64,000 nt of DNA. Source: Ipomoea triloba. Taxonomy: Eukaryota > Streptophyta > Magnoliopsida > Solanales > Convolvulaceae. The notes beneath the pieces were generated by a model. It ran no database searches. It saw nothing but the letters and a program-made list of their open reading frames with translations, and was not told where the DNA came from. This document shows positions 54,438 through 64,000 of the stretch, piece by piece (within the stretch, counting starts at the first letter, position 1; every line of letters begins with the position of its first letter). The position numbers and the translations under genes are program-made. The DNA is taken from positions 2,211,710 through 2,275,709 of the forward strand of contig NC_044925.1 in the NCBI RefSeq assembly GCF_003576645.1. The letters are read 5' to 3'.

Positions 54438-55300
54438 ATGATGGGTCGCAATATGACGGCGGTTAGCTTCCTGATAACACACCCTAATCATGTTTGTTTT
54501 AAGTCTAAACCCCAAAGCTCACGTCCCCTGCCCTGGGGAGCTTGTGAGAGGAAATAAATCGCGGGATGTGCCTCAGTGATCTGAGTACTTGCTTATTTCC
54601 CAGGATCTTACCCCTGGCGGGGTTCGAACCCAGGCATTTGCCACCTTGTCGGCCACCACAGTCACACTCAGACTTTCACCACTGAGCCATGCCCCGGCTT
54701 TCACCACTCTAATCATGTTTGTTTTGTTTACCTAGATGGAGTTTAATTTCATTGTGGGATTTATGCTGTGTGTGTATAACAGATTGTGGAGATGAGAGTG
54801 CACATGGACTGTCCAGGATGCGAGAGCAAGATTAAGAAAGCTCTCAAGAAACTTGACGGTATCTCATCTTCCTATTTCCTATGGTTGATGCGTTTTATCT
54901 TTCAGGGATGTTTTTTTAAGAAACCGAACAATTTTCCCTAATATGCATGTTTTCAGGCGTGGATGAGGTCGACATAGAGATGGAGAAGCAAAAGGTGACC
55001 GTGACGGGATGGGCAGACCAAATGAAAGTTGTTAAAACAGTTAGGAAAACTGGAAGGAAAGCGGAGCTATGGCCATACCCATACAACCCCGAATACCACA
55101 GCTTTGCGCATCGTTACTACAACTTCTACTGCAACCCATCTACCCACTTCTCCAAACCATACTCGTATAACTATCACAAACACGGATACAATGGTCATGA
55201 TCACGGTTACTATCAAGAAGCACCTTACTCGACCATTATCGACGAACAAACTAGCAAGATGTTCAGCGACGAAAATGCCACTGGCTGCTCTATCATGTGA
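54438..55300 (+). CDS. Heavy-metal-associated isoprenylated plant protein (HIPP)
   Basis: Exons 54438-54461, 54783-54858 and 54957-55300 give 147 residues. The HMA domain spans about 9-75: IVEMRVHMDCPGCESKIKKA with the metal-binding C18-P-G-C21, then VDEVDIEMEKQKVTVTGWAD. Then come TVRKTGRKAELWPYPYNPEY and a His/Tyr-rich tail (YNYHKHGYNGHDHGYY). The protein ends in CSIM, a CaaX box for farnesylation, so it is likely membrane-tethered. HIPPs bind Cu, Zn or Cd ions and act in metal homeostasis and stress. The 24-nt first exon is the least certain part: it gives MMGRNMTA before the conserved IVEMRV, with a GTTAGC donor. Convergent with the lipase-like gene, 200 bp away. Confidence 0.9.
54501..54708 (-). 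mobile_element. tRNA-derived SINE in HIPP intron 1
   Basis: On the minus strand it starts with a tRNA-like head GCCGGGGCATGGCTCAGTGG. Box A is TGGCTCAGTGG (54679-54689) and box B GGTTCGAACCC (54620-54630), both perfect RNA polymerase III promoter matches. A perfect 17-bp target duplication CTAATCATGTTTGTTTT lies at 54484-54500 and 54709-54725. The wide A-B spacing and long tail exclude a genuine tRNA gene. Confidence 0.9.
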
Positions 55301-55500
55301 CAGTATCGAGATGGTTTGTAAACAAACTTCATGTATGTATGGGTGTTCATATATTTTCAATGGACGAATGTGACAATATAATGCTTGGTTATGTTTTAGA
55401 ATGACACGAAAATAAGGGTCAAATAACAAATGGTTTTGTATAAATGCATGATTGATATATAATATTCCGTATACTCTAAAGAACATGTTTATAGCCGGAA

Positions 55501-58500
55501 CTACAAGCTGGCTGCAAGTAATGGGTTAGAATCTACTTGCTTTATGCTGTCCGCAACGTGAGCAACTACTCCAGCTCCAGAATTATGAAGCCATTCATTC
55601 TTCACCTGTTCCCGGGATTTAGTAATCAATTTAATCAGATAACCAAAGAAGCAATATAATAGTAAAAGATCAAGGTGCCGGTTTGAAACATACATGGATA
55701 TTATTATGAGCAAAGAAGGGCCAAATTGCGGAGTGGAAGTTAACATCAACTTTCTTCCACCCCAATTGTTGCAAACCGCGTATCATTTCCTCTGTTTCAA
55801 AATTGCAAAACGCCTATACTGTCATTCTCATTTTGATTGCTGTAAAATAGATACGGTGGTATAAAACATAAAACACGACTACTATTAGCAGTAGTCATTG
55901 AACAATACCTTCCACAATTTCATGGTATTCTAATGTATTCTTCGTGCTAGGTTCGTTTTGTGCAGCCTCCTTCGCTTTGGCTGCTTCTGGAGGGAAATTA
56001 GGACCATTCGATAAAACTGGAGGGCAAGACTCGACACCTACAACATGCTTATAGCCATCCAATGATCGTGTAGGGGGCTGCAAAATTAGGATATATATAT
56101 ATTCTTACTCCTTAAATAAGTGTGCAAAATTCACTGTTACAAAACTGATACAAGAAAATAATCAGAAATACATGAATTACCTTGACGAGTTCAATCTCCC
56201 TTCGTATTGAAGATGTCCGCCAACCAACCATGTCTAGGTTATGTCAAGAAATTTCAAGTAATTGAACAGTTTTGACGCTTAAAGCAAAATGAATAGCGAA
56301 TGAGAAGTGAACAGGATACGGTCATAAGAGACATTGGCATAGATAATGCGGCATCTAAAAGCACCAAGTGCAGATCTGGAAGGAACAAATTATTAACAAC
56401 AAATATAATAGTAATAAAAATAAAAATATATATAGCAGAGAAAAAATAACTGACGCAACATGAACAGCTTTAGTATAGATAAGTAGAAGCCTTGAAGGCC
56501 TATCAAATACTTACAAAAATTTCCCATCTTCACAATCTGATGCCATTTGTAAAAGAAGAGGTGGTTTATTTGGTTTACCATCTGTAAGGAAGAGCTGACT
56601 ACCAGTTCGACCAACAAAAATCGGAGCCATTGGTGCAGCAAGCTTTTCCAAGATATTGACTCCCAAGAGAAATGGAAGCTGAATCATAAATGAAATCAAG
56701 TATCAGAATTTCAACTCCTTGTACTCAATCTGACAGCAAAATATAAAGACGATAGTGTCTATAATGTAGTTCACGAAATCTAACCACAACTTACACAAAA
56801 CTAGGAGCATTAAAAATACAACAAACATAAGAGATTCTCTACTGATTGTAATCCCCCCAAAAAAGGACTTATTTCTTGGTTACAAATAGTAATTTCTCAA
56901 AATATTTAATATTGATAAGGTTACCCTTCATAAATCACCAGATTAATAAATGATAATTAAGCAACAAGACTAGAACTATTCTAGGAAAAGTAAGGGCTTT
57001 AAGAAATACCTCTCATAATATTTAAAAAGTTTAATGAGCTTATTCTTCATATTCATTGAACTCATAGATGAAATATTTTTAAGAATCATTATTGAGCCCA
57101 AATAATATTTCCCATTTGTAGGACTAATCTGTCAGAATCCCAAAAGTATGAGCCCTCTCTAGAAAAGAATCATTATTGAGCCCTAGTAAAAAAAAAAAAA
57201 ACAGGGGGGGGGGAGGGGGTGGGGTGGAAAACCCCAAAAAAAGTGATGGGGAATAAACCTGCTTGTTGCCTCTTACTCCAAGATGTGGGGTCGCCAATGT
57301 GATGAAATTGATGGGTTCCAAGCCAGCAATTAATCCTTTATTTGAAGAGCACATAGGATTTGCATTTCCAGATCTTGAAGTGTGCATACCATCAGACTGA
57401 GCACTGGATGGGCTTGGTGTATAAAGAACAGAAATTGCATATCTTGCAATCAACCCGCCAAGAGAATGAGATAGAAAAGATATCTTTATTAGGCTCTCTC
57501 TCTCTTTCACAAGCTGCATGACCTGTTCATGATTCACTTAAAAATAAGGGCAAGCATCATCACTTAAACACAGCATCTACCCAGAGCGGGTTGAGACCAC
57601 ATGGATTGTATCATATTCTATGAATAATATATATTTTTCCACTTAATTGCACAAAAGTCCGCCCAAAAAGCACATTTTCAAAGCTTCACGAAGAAAACCA
57701 CACCTTTCGTCTATGTTAGAGTGGCAACTTCATAATGACACAATTTAAATTGAAATAAAGTCCATTTTAAATACTAACTTCGTCCGCTAGTCGTTTTCCA
57801 GCTCCATCGATCCCAGTAAATGTTTTTGTATAACAGTTACATGAACTTGCTGGAAACAGAAAAATACTTAAATGTTAAAATTAAGTAAACTTGCACCTCT
57901 TAGTTAATAAAAAGTAACTTTAAATGTATACAAAGAAAAAGGTGGTTTCTGATTGCATTAGCATCATAATATTTCTCTTTGTTCCCTCCAAACAAATTAT
58001 TGAATCTATTTAAATTGATATATCTAATTAATGCTGCATCATAGCCCCATATAATTGGAAAAATAAAATTAAATAAATAAAGAAAAAGCGGTGAACGAAA
58101 AGTATAAAAATGGGGAATGAGTTTAAAATTTAAAACAATAATAATAATAATACCATAGATTAAAAAATTGCTTCCTAGCCGCCTCTTCAACTCTGCTTGT
58201 ATATAAGTCCAGTCACTTGGGCTGCATCACTTAACGAGTTCAAGCAAAACAGAGACAAAAAACCCACCAGTTTTAAGTGAAACGCTCTTTTTTAAAATGA
58301 TGTATAATGAAATACTCCGTAATCAAGATAGCGATGGGCTATGCAGAAACAATTACAAAACATTACATCTACTAAATGTTCTGCCTGCATCCTAATTTAA
58401 TGAGATCTTTTGACTTAGGCCAACAGAACAACAAGTCAATGTTCCTACGTATTTTGTAAGGCCTTACTGCATTATACTACACATTATTCATATGATCAAT

Positions 58501-60312
58501 TAAACAGTGAAAACCCCAAATGGAGAAGTCAGAATGTTCCGAGTAAGACAGGAAAAAAAATAAAAAAACTAAGCTTATTTATCAGTACATAAATCTAGAT
58601 GAAACTCAAAATCTACAAACAAAGATAAGTCAATATTTTTACCTAAACATTCATTGTGATGCAAAATTTTATAGTTAAAAAGGAAATAAAATAAAATAAA
58701 GCAAATTATATTTATCTTCACATCTACTACTCTGCATCTATTCAGAAGTCGCACGCCAAAATAAGAACTGAAACAATTCAATGTAATGGTAGTACTCCGT
58801 AAACCGTAACCTCTCAGATTAATTGGCATAGATACATCCTTCAGTTACTATTCTATATCTCTTCACACATAACTTGAATTCCTCCGCTTAAACTATGACC
58901 TTGTCATTACATACAGCTTGCACACATTCTTTATTGAGTCGTAGCATATAGAAACTTAGAAATTGTTCATAACTGTTTACCTTCCCATGATGCCGTGAAC
59001 AAGGACAAGGAGATGATCAGGCTCATCTCCCACTTTGATAATGCCCCTTGGTGATGGAACAACTCCTTGAGATGCATTCATAGCATAAGCTCTTAGATTC
59101 TGATTCTTCCAGATATTATTAACACCTGCAAAAATTCAAGTAGACCCCAAATCTAAATTAAGCAAAGTTGGCAGCAAGATAGGTGTAAGTAATAAACAAT
59201 TCCAAGCTTCCCAAGACAGTAAAAGAAAGATCAAAAGGACAGGTAAATTGGGGCAGGAAAAAAACATAGATTGAGAATAAAGGAAGCCAGGAAAGTTTTG
59301 AAGCAAAACTAAAAACCTGTCCCCGCATTCAAACCCTAATTCCAACAATATGATTTCAAAGTCTTCAAATTAATTTTTGGGACTCATATAACAGAACAGA
59401 AAGAGTAATTATACCAAACAAGGTGTCAACTTCTGACCTAATTTACCATTTTGGTACACAAATAAGCTGTCATTAATTTTCAACATACACTAGGCAACTA
59501 CTTGCCAAACCTGCAATTAGCCAATTAGGTAATGCCGTAATGCAACATGTAAATGGATTACTTTGCACCACAAATGTTCAGTTTTATCATCAATCATAGA
59601 ACTGAATACTTGTCCTTCAAAAGGTCAAAATTATCCACCAGGGTGAGGTTAGTTTCTTGAAAATTGAGCAATGTCTGTCATTTTTTGTGTATTAAATTAA
59701 TAATATAATAATATTAGACAAACACATGTACAAAAACAAAGATATTAATTCAAAAATAATCATATTATCCACTTTGCAGAAATCTCAATCTCATATAACT
59801 ATATAAGAAACCAACCCAACACGTCCAATGACAGAGCAAATACACATCACAGGGATGTGTTGATGCAATTCATTATCCATAGTTTTTACACCAGACAATT
59901 CTCCATTAGATTATATTGAATTGGCCAACATAAAGGCCAAAACTTTGCAATCACCCAATTGATATTCGAGGTCCACACGAGCAACAAAAGCCACAAAATA
60001 TTGATAAAGTGAGCGGAATCTGCATTGCCGCGTATAGCATAGACGCGAATTTGAATTATACTAAGAAATAAACAAAATTAAAAAAAAAATCAAAAGATAA
60101 AGACTTGGACTGAAGACGGAAGTCAAAGAATTACCGAAAAAGCTGATGAATTTCCAATCAAATCCTCTGCGGCAGCGGGACGAAGGTGAAGCAGAGGCAG
60201 AGCAGTAGTGAGAGGAAGAGCAGGAGGTGGAAGACGGTGGATCGGAAGATTGGGAATTGGGGAAAAGACGAGGCCTATAGTGATGTTGTAGCAATGGCGC
60301 GGATGACGCCAT
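55501..60312 (-). CDS. DUF676 lipase-like alpha/beta-hydrolase, 11 exons
   Basis: Exons (minus): 60135-60312, 58981-59125, 58154-58221, 57779-57849, 57259-57522, 56515-56678, 56320-56375, 56181-56233, 55909-56077, 55694-55791 and 55501-55605. They join in frame to 456 residues. Residues 1-50 are Ser/Arg-rich without acids at the start, suggesting a plastid transit peptide. The oxyanion motif is LVLVHGIMGS (99-108), then PSDWTYIQAELKRRLG. The nucleophile elbow is FLSHSLGGL with Ser174. Then come NFITLATPHLGVRGNK, LPFLLGVNILEKLA, FLTDG and ALGAFRCRIIYANVSYDHMV. The C-terminal block is LGWKKVDVNFHSAIWPFFAH. This is the plant DUF676 (putative serine esterase) family, related to yeast ROG1; the lipid substrate is unknown. 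Intron 4 is only about 256 bp; intron 2 is 0.76 kb. Confidence 0.92.
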
Positions 60313-62028
60313 CTGTCTGTACTATCATATACGTAATTGTGTTTACAGAAGGCGGAGAAAGTAAAGAGGGCAGACAGAGAAGATTGAATTGTAGAGAGAG
60401 AGTGCTTCTAGAAACAAAACTGGTTGGCTGCTACTCTCCAGTAGTCCTATGTGCCCTGCCCTGTTTCCATATGAGATAAGTAGTGCGTTGTGATTAAAGG
60501 ATTAAAATGAAATAATAGTGTCAAAGTTTATTATATTTTGGTGGCTCAAATCAAGAAGAATGATCTGACACTTTCACCTAGATACTAACACAATTTCAGT
60601 TCCTTTTCAATATAAGTGCAGTTTCATTCGACATTATATATATTCAAATATGTGAAACTGTTATTCAATTTCCTTTTAGCACAATTACAGTTTCTTATAT
60701 AATTGACAGGATAATTGGGCATGCAGGCCGAATCATCCTGAAGGCCACAAACGGTCACCCGTTACACAAAGACGACACATTGATGAGATGATAATTACTC
60801 CAACGGCTCACCATTACCAGCACTCAATGTATGCTCACCATTACTAACACTCAATATATGCTCGCCAGGACTTGGAGTCCGTTACACTCACTAGAGGAAG
60901 AGCAGTTGCAGCCATAATATAAGTAGCAGATTTGTGGTAGAAGATATATGGGGGGACACTTTGTTTATGATACACAACACTACTATATTGTATTCAAATC
61001 ACTCACTCTCACTAAGTATACAGATCTACATTGTGGCATTGTTACTCACTTGTCTATTATACTTACCCATTACACTCAAATAATACTATACTCCACTTAT
61101 CAAATATACCCGGTAACAATATTTACCGTCAATAATACACTGCAGTTTCCTTTTAACGCAACTACAATATCATTTCGATATAACTACAGTTTCATTGGAC
61201 AATATACACCCAAAAATGTGAAACTGTTATTCAGTTTCATTTTATATACACTGCAGTTTCCTTTCAACACAGCTATAGTTACATTTCGATATAAGTACAG
61301 TTTCATTTGATAATATAAAAACAAATGTGTGACAGTATCTTTTGAGATGAACAGTAATATCCTTTACGGAGCTCCGCCGCAGCCGTTTTTTTTTTTTTTA
61401 CTTAATGAAACGGCGATATTTTGTGACCATGATCCACCGTATAACAAGTGGTGGGATTAATGGTTAGTCACTTTAGTGGGATGATGAGTTTAATGGTTAG
61501 TAGTTATTTTAAGAAAGTTAGTCAGTAATATTGCTCTAAATAGCATGTCATTGTAATTCATCAATTAAAATTCATTCAATCAAAGACTAAGAGTGTCTCA
61601 ATTGATTGTTCATACATTTTTGTATTCCTCTCTCCATGTATATAGATGTATTAGATTTAATATATCTAACAATAATTCCTCCTCACTTTATATCTCTGAT
61701 GCATTATGTATTTACATTCCAACTTGAATTAATGAATTCTCATTTTGCTTTCAAAAATAGAAATAAAAAATACACACAAAATTCAACATCATTATATATA
61801 CAATATCCTCCGTACTACACACTATAACTTTCCTAAAAACCCTGTTTTTAGTAAACAAGTTGCAAAGACTCCATTCATGTTCACGTATGGGGGACGTGCC
61901 GGCCGGCAAGATAATTAATACGGGTTTAATAATTAATACGGGTTTAATACTCATACTGCGTATGCACTATGCAAGTGCAATAATTGAACTCAAAATTGAA
62001 ATTCATTTTTTCGTTAATTAGCAGCCAA
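60313..62028. repeat. Intergenic DNA with diverged CAGTTTCATT repeats
   Basis: A unit containing CTACAGTTTCATTGGACAAT and ATGTGAAACTGTTATTCAGT recurs near 60616-60690, 61180-61240 and 61295-61335, with an offset of about 112 bp between the last two. No gene is supported; the 120-residue frame at 60948-61310 lies across these repeats. Confidence 0.55.
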
Positions 62029-62185
62029 AAACCTTGTGGTCTAGTGGCACTCGGTGTTCCGGTTAACACTCTCACATGGATGATGGGAGTGGGTTTGAGC
62101 CTCAGTGGAGTCAACTGTTGAGAAAGTAGTTATGAACAAATACTACATTCTAACGAAGAAGAAGGGAGGATAGTGCGCAAATTTT
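62029..62185 (+). mobile_element. SINE-like tRNA-derived element
   Basis: Box A TGGTCTAGTGG at 62037-62047 and box B GGTTTGAGCCT at 62092-62102, 45 bp apart, in a head starting ACCTTGTGGTC. The body continues AGAAAGTAGTTATGAACAAA. No target duplication was identified and the 3' end is undefined. The spacing and lack of a cloverleaf argue against a tRNA gene. Confidence 0.55.
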
Positions 62186-62189
62186 GACC

Positions 62190-62510
62190 TAGATGCAAAA
62201 AGACCAATTTGTGCTTAAGGTGAGTGATTTTTGTGCTGTGTGCTTAGGTCTGTCGGTTTGTGAAACTTAAGTCTGTCGGTCTAAAACTTTAGGTGCATAA
62301 TTTTCCTTCTTAAGGTGCGTCAGTTGTTTAAACTTAAGGTGCGTTGGTCTAAAGCTTTAGGTGTTTGGTTTTCTTCTTAAGGTGCGTGATTTTTCTTTTT
62401 AAGGTGCGTGATTTGACTGATTTCTATACTTAAGGTGCGCCAGTTATAATACTTAAGATGCGTCATTTTAAAGTTTTAGGTGCGTGATTTGTATTCTCAA
62501 TGTATGTTGA
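62190..62510. repeat. CTTAAGGTGCGT short-unit repeat array
   Basis: At least ten variants of TTAAGGTGCGT or TTTAGGTGCGTGATTT, interleaved with GGTCTAAAACTTTAGG. Spacing is irregular (about 20-40 bp). No coding. Confidence 0.75.
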
Positions 62511-62907
62511 ATATAATATATCTAGCTAGATCAATTTACACTAGATTCTATTTAGAAACCAGAAAACATATTTTATGATATATATATATATGTGTGTGTG
62601 TGTTGTAAGATGACTTATTAACTTTTTTTATGTTTCGCATTAAAAAAAAAATTATTTTTCGGTGATTAACTAAAAGTTAAAAAACGTTTTTTGAAAAAAA
62701 AAATAGAAATCTATAACAAACATTTTTGGTATAAAATTGTGGGATTACCTTCTTCTTCTATTTTTTTTTTTAATGAGTAAGCCACTCAATTTATTTTTTC
62801 TCAATTTATTTTTTCATATAGTCACACATTGATTTCCATTTTCAACAATATGTTCATTCTTGGAAATTTTATTGTTTTAAATTTATTTTTACAACCTAAA
62901 TTATTTC

Positions 62908-63060
62908 GTGTGTGACAAGGTGGGCTCGGGTGAATTCAAGGTTAATTTCGTGTCTACAAAGGATCAACTGGCGAATATTTTCACGAAGCCCTTACCTGCT
63001 CCTCGTTTTAGCACTCTCCGGGACAAGCTCAATGTTGTCGACTGTCAATCTTGCACTTGA
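62908..63060 (+). mobile_element. Ty1/copia polyprotein C-terminus and 3' LTR start
   Basis: A 51-codon frame ending in TGA includes VNFVSTKDQLANIFTKPLPA, then FSTLRDKLNVV. The ADIFTK-type motif closes the copia RNase H domain. It is followed by a polypurine tract TTGAGGGGGTG and then TGTGTGAATAATATTG, the apparent start of the 3' LTR, which continues to about 63245. The upstream polyprotein is missing. Confidence 0.85.
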
Positions 63061-63364
63061 GGGGGTGTGTGAATAATATTGAATTGGTATTTAGATCTTG
63101 TATTTTGTTAAATGTATGGTGTAGAAATGTAGAATAGCTTGACTCAGTTCTCTATCTTACAGGAGAGTTTTATGTTTCTATAGTCATATAGGACTGTGCT
63201 ATTCTATTGTTTTGGAATGAATGATTTTCTGATAGTCTCATCTTTCGTATAAAGCAATCAAGATAGTGTTTATTTATTTATTTTTTTTTTTTGTGTGTGT
63301 AACCCAGGGTCTCCACCGTCGAACACAATGGCTAACCCCTCGCTGGATTATAAGCACCTCTACT

Positions 63365-64000
63365 TAGGGATGGCAATGTGCCCCGTCCCCGTAAGGGACG
63401 GGGACGGGGATGTGGAAAAATAGCGGGGATCGGGGACGGGGACGGGGATACCCCTCCCCGCCCCGCCCCGTCCCCGATTAATTAAAAAAAATATAATATA
63501 TATATATATATATATATCCTTTAGGAATTATGACTAGTACTACTACTGGAGATGGGATTTAGTGGACAACTTCAAATCAAATTGTTCATTTAAGAATTAT
63601 TACAGTAATTCTGTGAATTTAGTCATATTTATGGATTAATAGACAGAATTTAAGTAGGCAAAATTTAGTGGACAACTTCAAATCAAATTGTTCATTTGTT
63701 CACTAATTTAAGCATATTACAGATAAAATTGTTAATTTGTTCACCAGAATACTATCTATGACAGTAAATGGGGATGGAGAGTGCGTGTGTGATGTTACTG
63801 ATGTATTTTAATTGTAATTGTAATTTAACACTAATAGTAATACATTATTTATATTGTAATTGTTTAAAGGAGTGCGATGTATGATTTGGACTATTTGTAT
63901 TTTGTAGTTTGGATTTACTATTTTTAGATTGAAAATTTGATAGTTTGACTATAGGGTTGATCGGGGATGGGGATTCCCCGTCCCCGCCAAATTCCCCGCG
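63365..64000. mobile_element. hAT-like MITE, TAGGGATGGCAA family, cut by window end
   Basis: Starts TAGGGATGGCAATGTG with CCCCGTCCCCG and GGGGACGGGGAT motifs as in the element at 44747-45141. The interior is longer (AT-rich, about 500 bp, with two copies of GGACAACTTCAAATCAAATT near 63562 and 63672). CCCGTCCCCG motifs reappear at 63970-64000. The right terminal repeat lies beyond the window. Confidence 0.75.

Noticed and set aside
54601..54700. Possible tRNA gene on the minus strand
   Set aside because: Box A and B are perfect, but the spacing is too wide, no cloverleaf is apparent, and a 17-bp target duplication shows it is a SINE.

Overview
This is nuclear DNA of a flowering plant, very probably a eudicot. 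The evidence is AT-rich intergenic DNA, spliced genes with GT-AG introns, plant-specific families (SAG12-type papain proteases, P-class PPR, heavy-metal-associated isoprenylated protein, GDSL esterase) and typical plant transposons. An asterid such as a Convolvulaceae species is a guess only. Exons were read by eye from splice sites and family resemblance; no search was run.

Layout. 1-9.9 kb: no intact gene; a gypsy fragment, long (AT)n arrays, hairpin MITEs, and two 5'-truncated LINE tails with target-site duplications. 10.0-15.8 kb: a five-exon GDSL esterase (+) whose 3.9-kb intron 4 is a nest of transposons. 15.8-38 kb: a cluster of four SAG12/SAG39-type cysteine protease genes. One is on + (20.5-21.7 kb) and three on - (30.7-31.9, 33.9-35.0, 35.9-37.7 kb). 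The first two form an inverted duplication that includes the promoters. Between them lie a Helitron, an intronless PPR gene and a broken BLOC1S1-like gene. 38.7-44.1 kb: a 13-exon CofD/YvcK-domain gene (-). 44.7-46.4 kb: a hAT-like MITE and a satellite array of about 140 bp. 46.7-48.6 kb: an ARM-repeat gene (-). 50.5-51.7 kb: a second Helitron of the same family. 54.4-55.3 kb: a HIPP-type metal-binding gene (+) with a SINE in intron 1, convergent with an 11-exon DUF676 lipase-like gene (-, 55.5-60.3 kb). 60.3-64 kb: repeats, a SINE-like element, a copia 3' end, and a hAT-like MITE cut by the window edge.

The genes do not form one pathway. The coherent unit is the protease cluster: secreted or vacuolar papain-type enzymes, all four with a TATA box and a shared upstream element (TAACTTGCCG). 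The rest are independent housekeeping or regulatory genes. The strongest structural observations are insertion histories readable inside the window, with target-site duplications and paralogous empty sites: a MULE, a hAT, MITEs, LINEs and a SINE.
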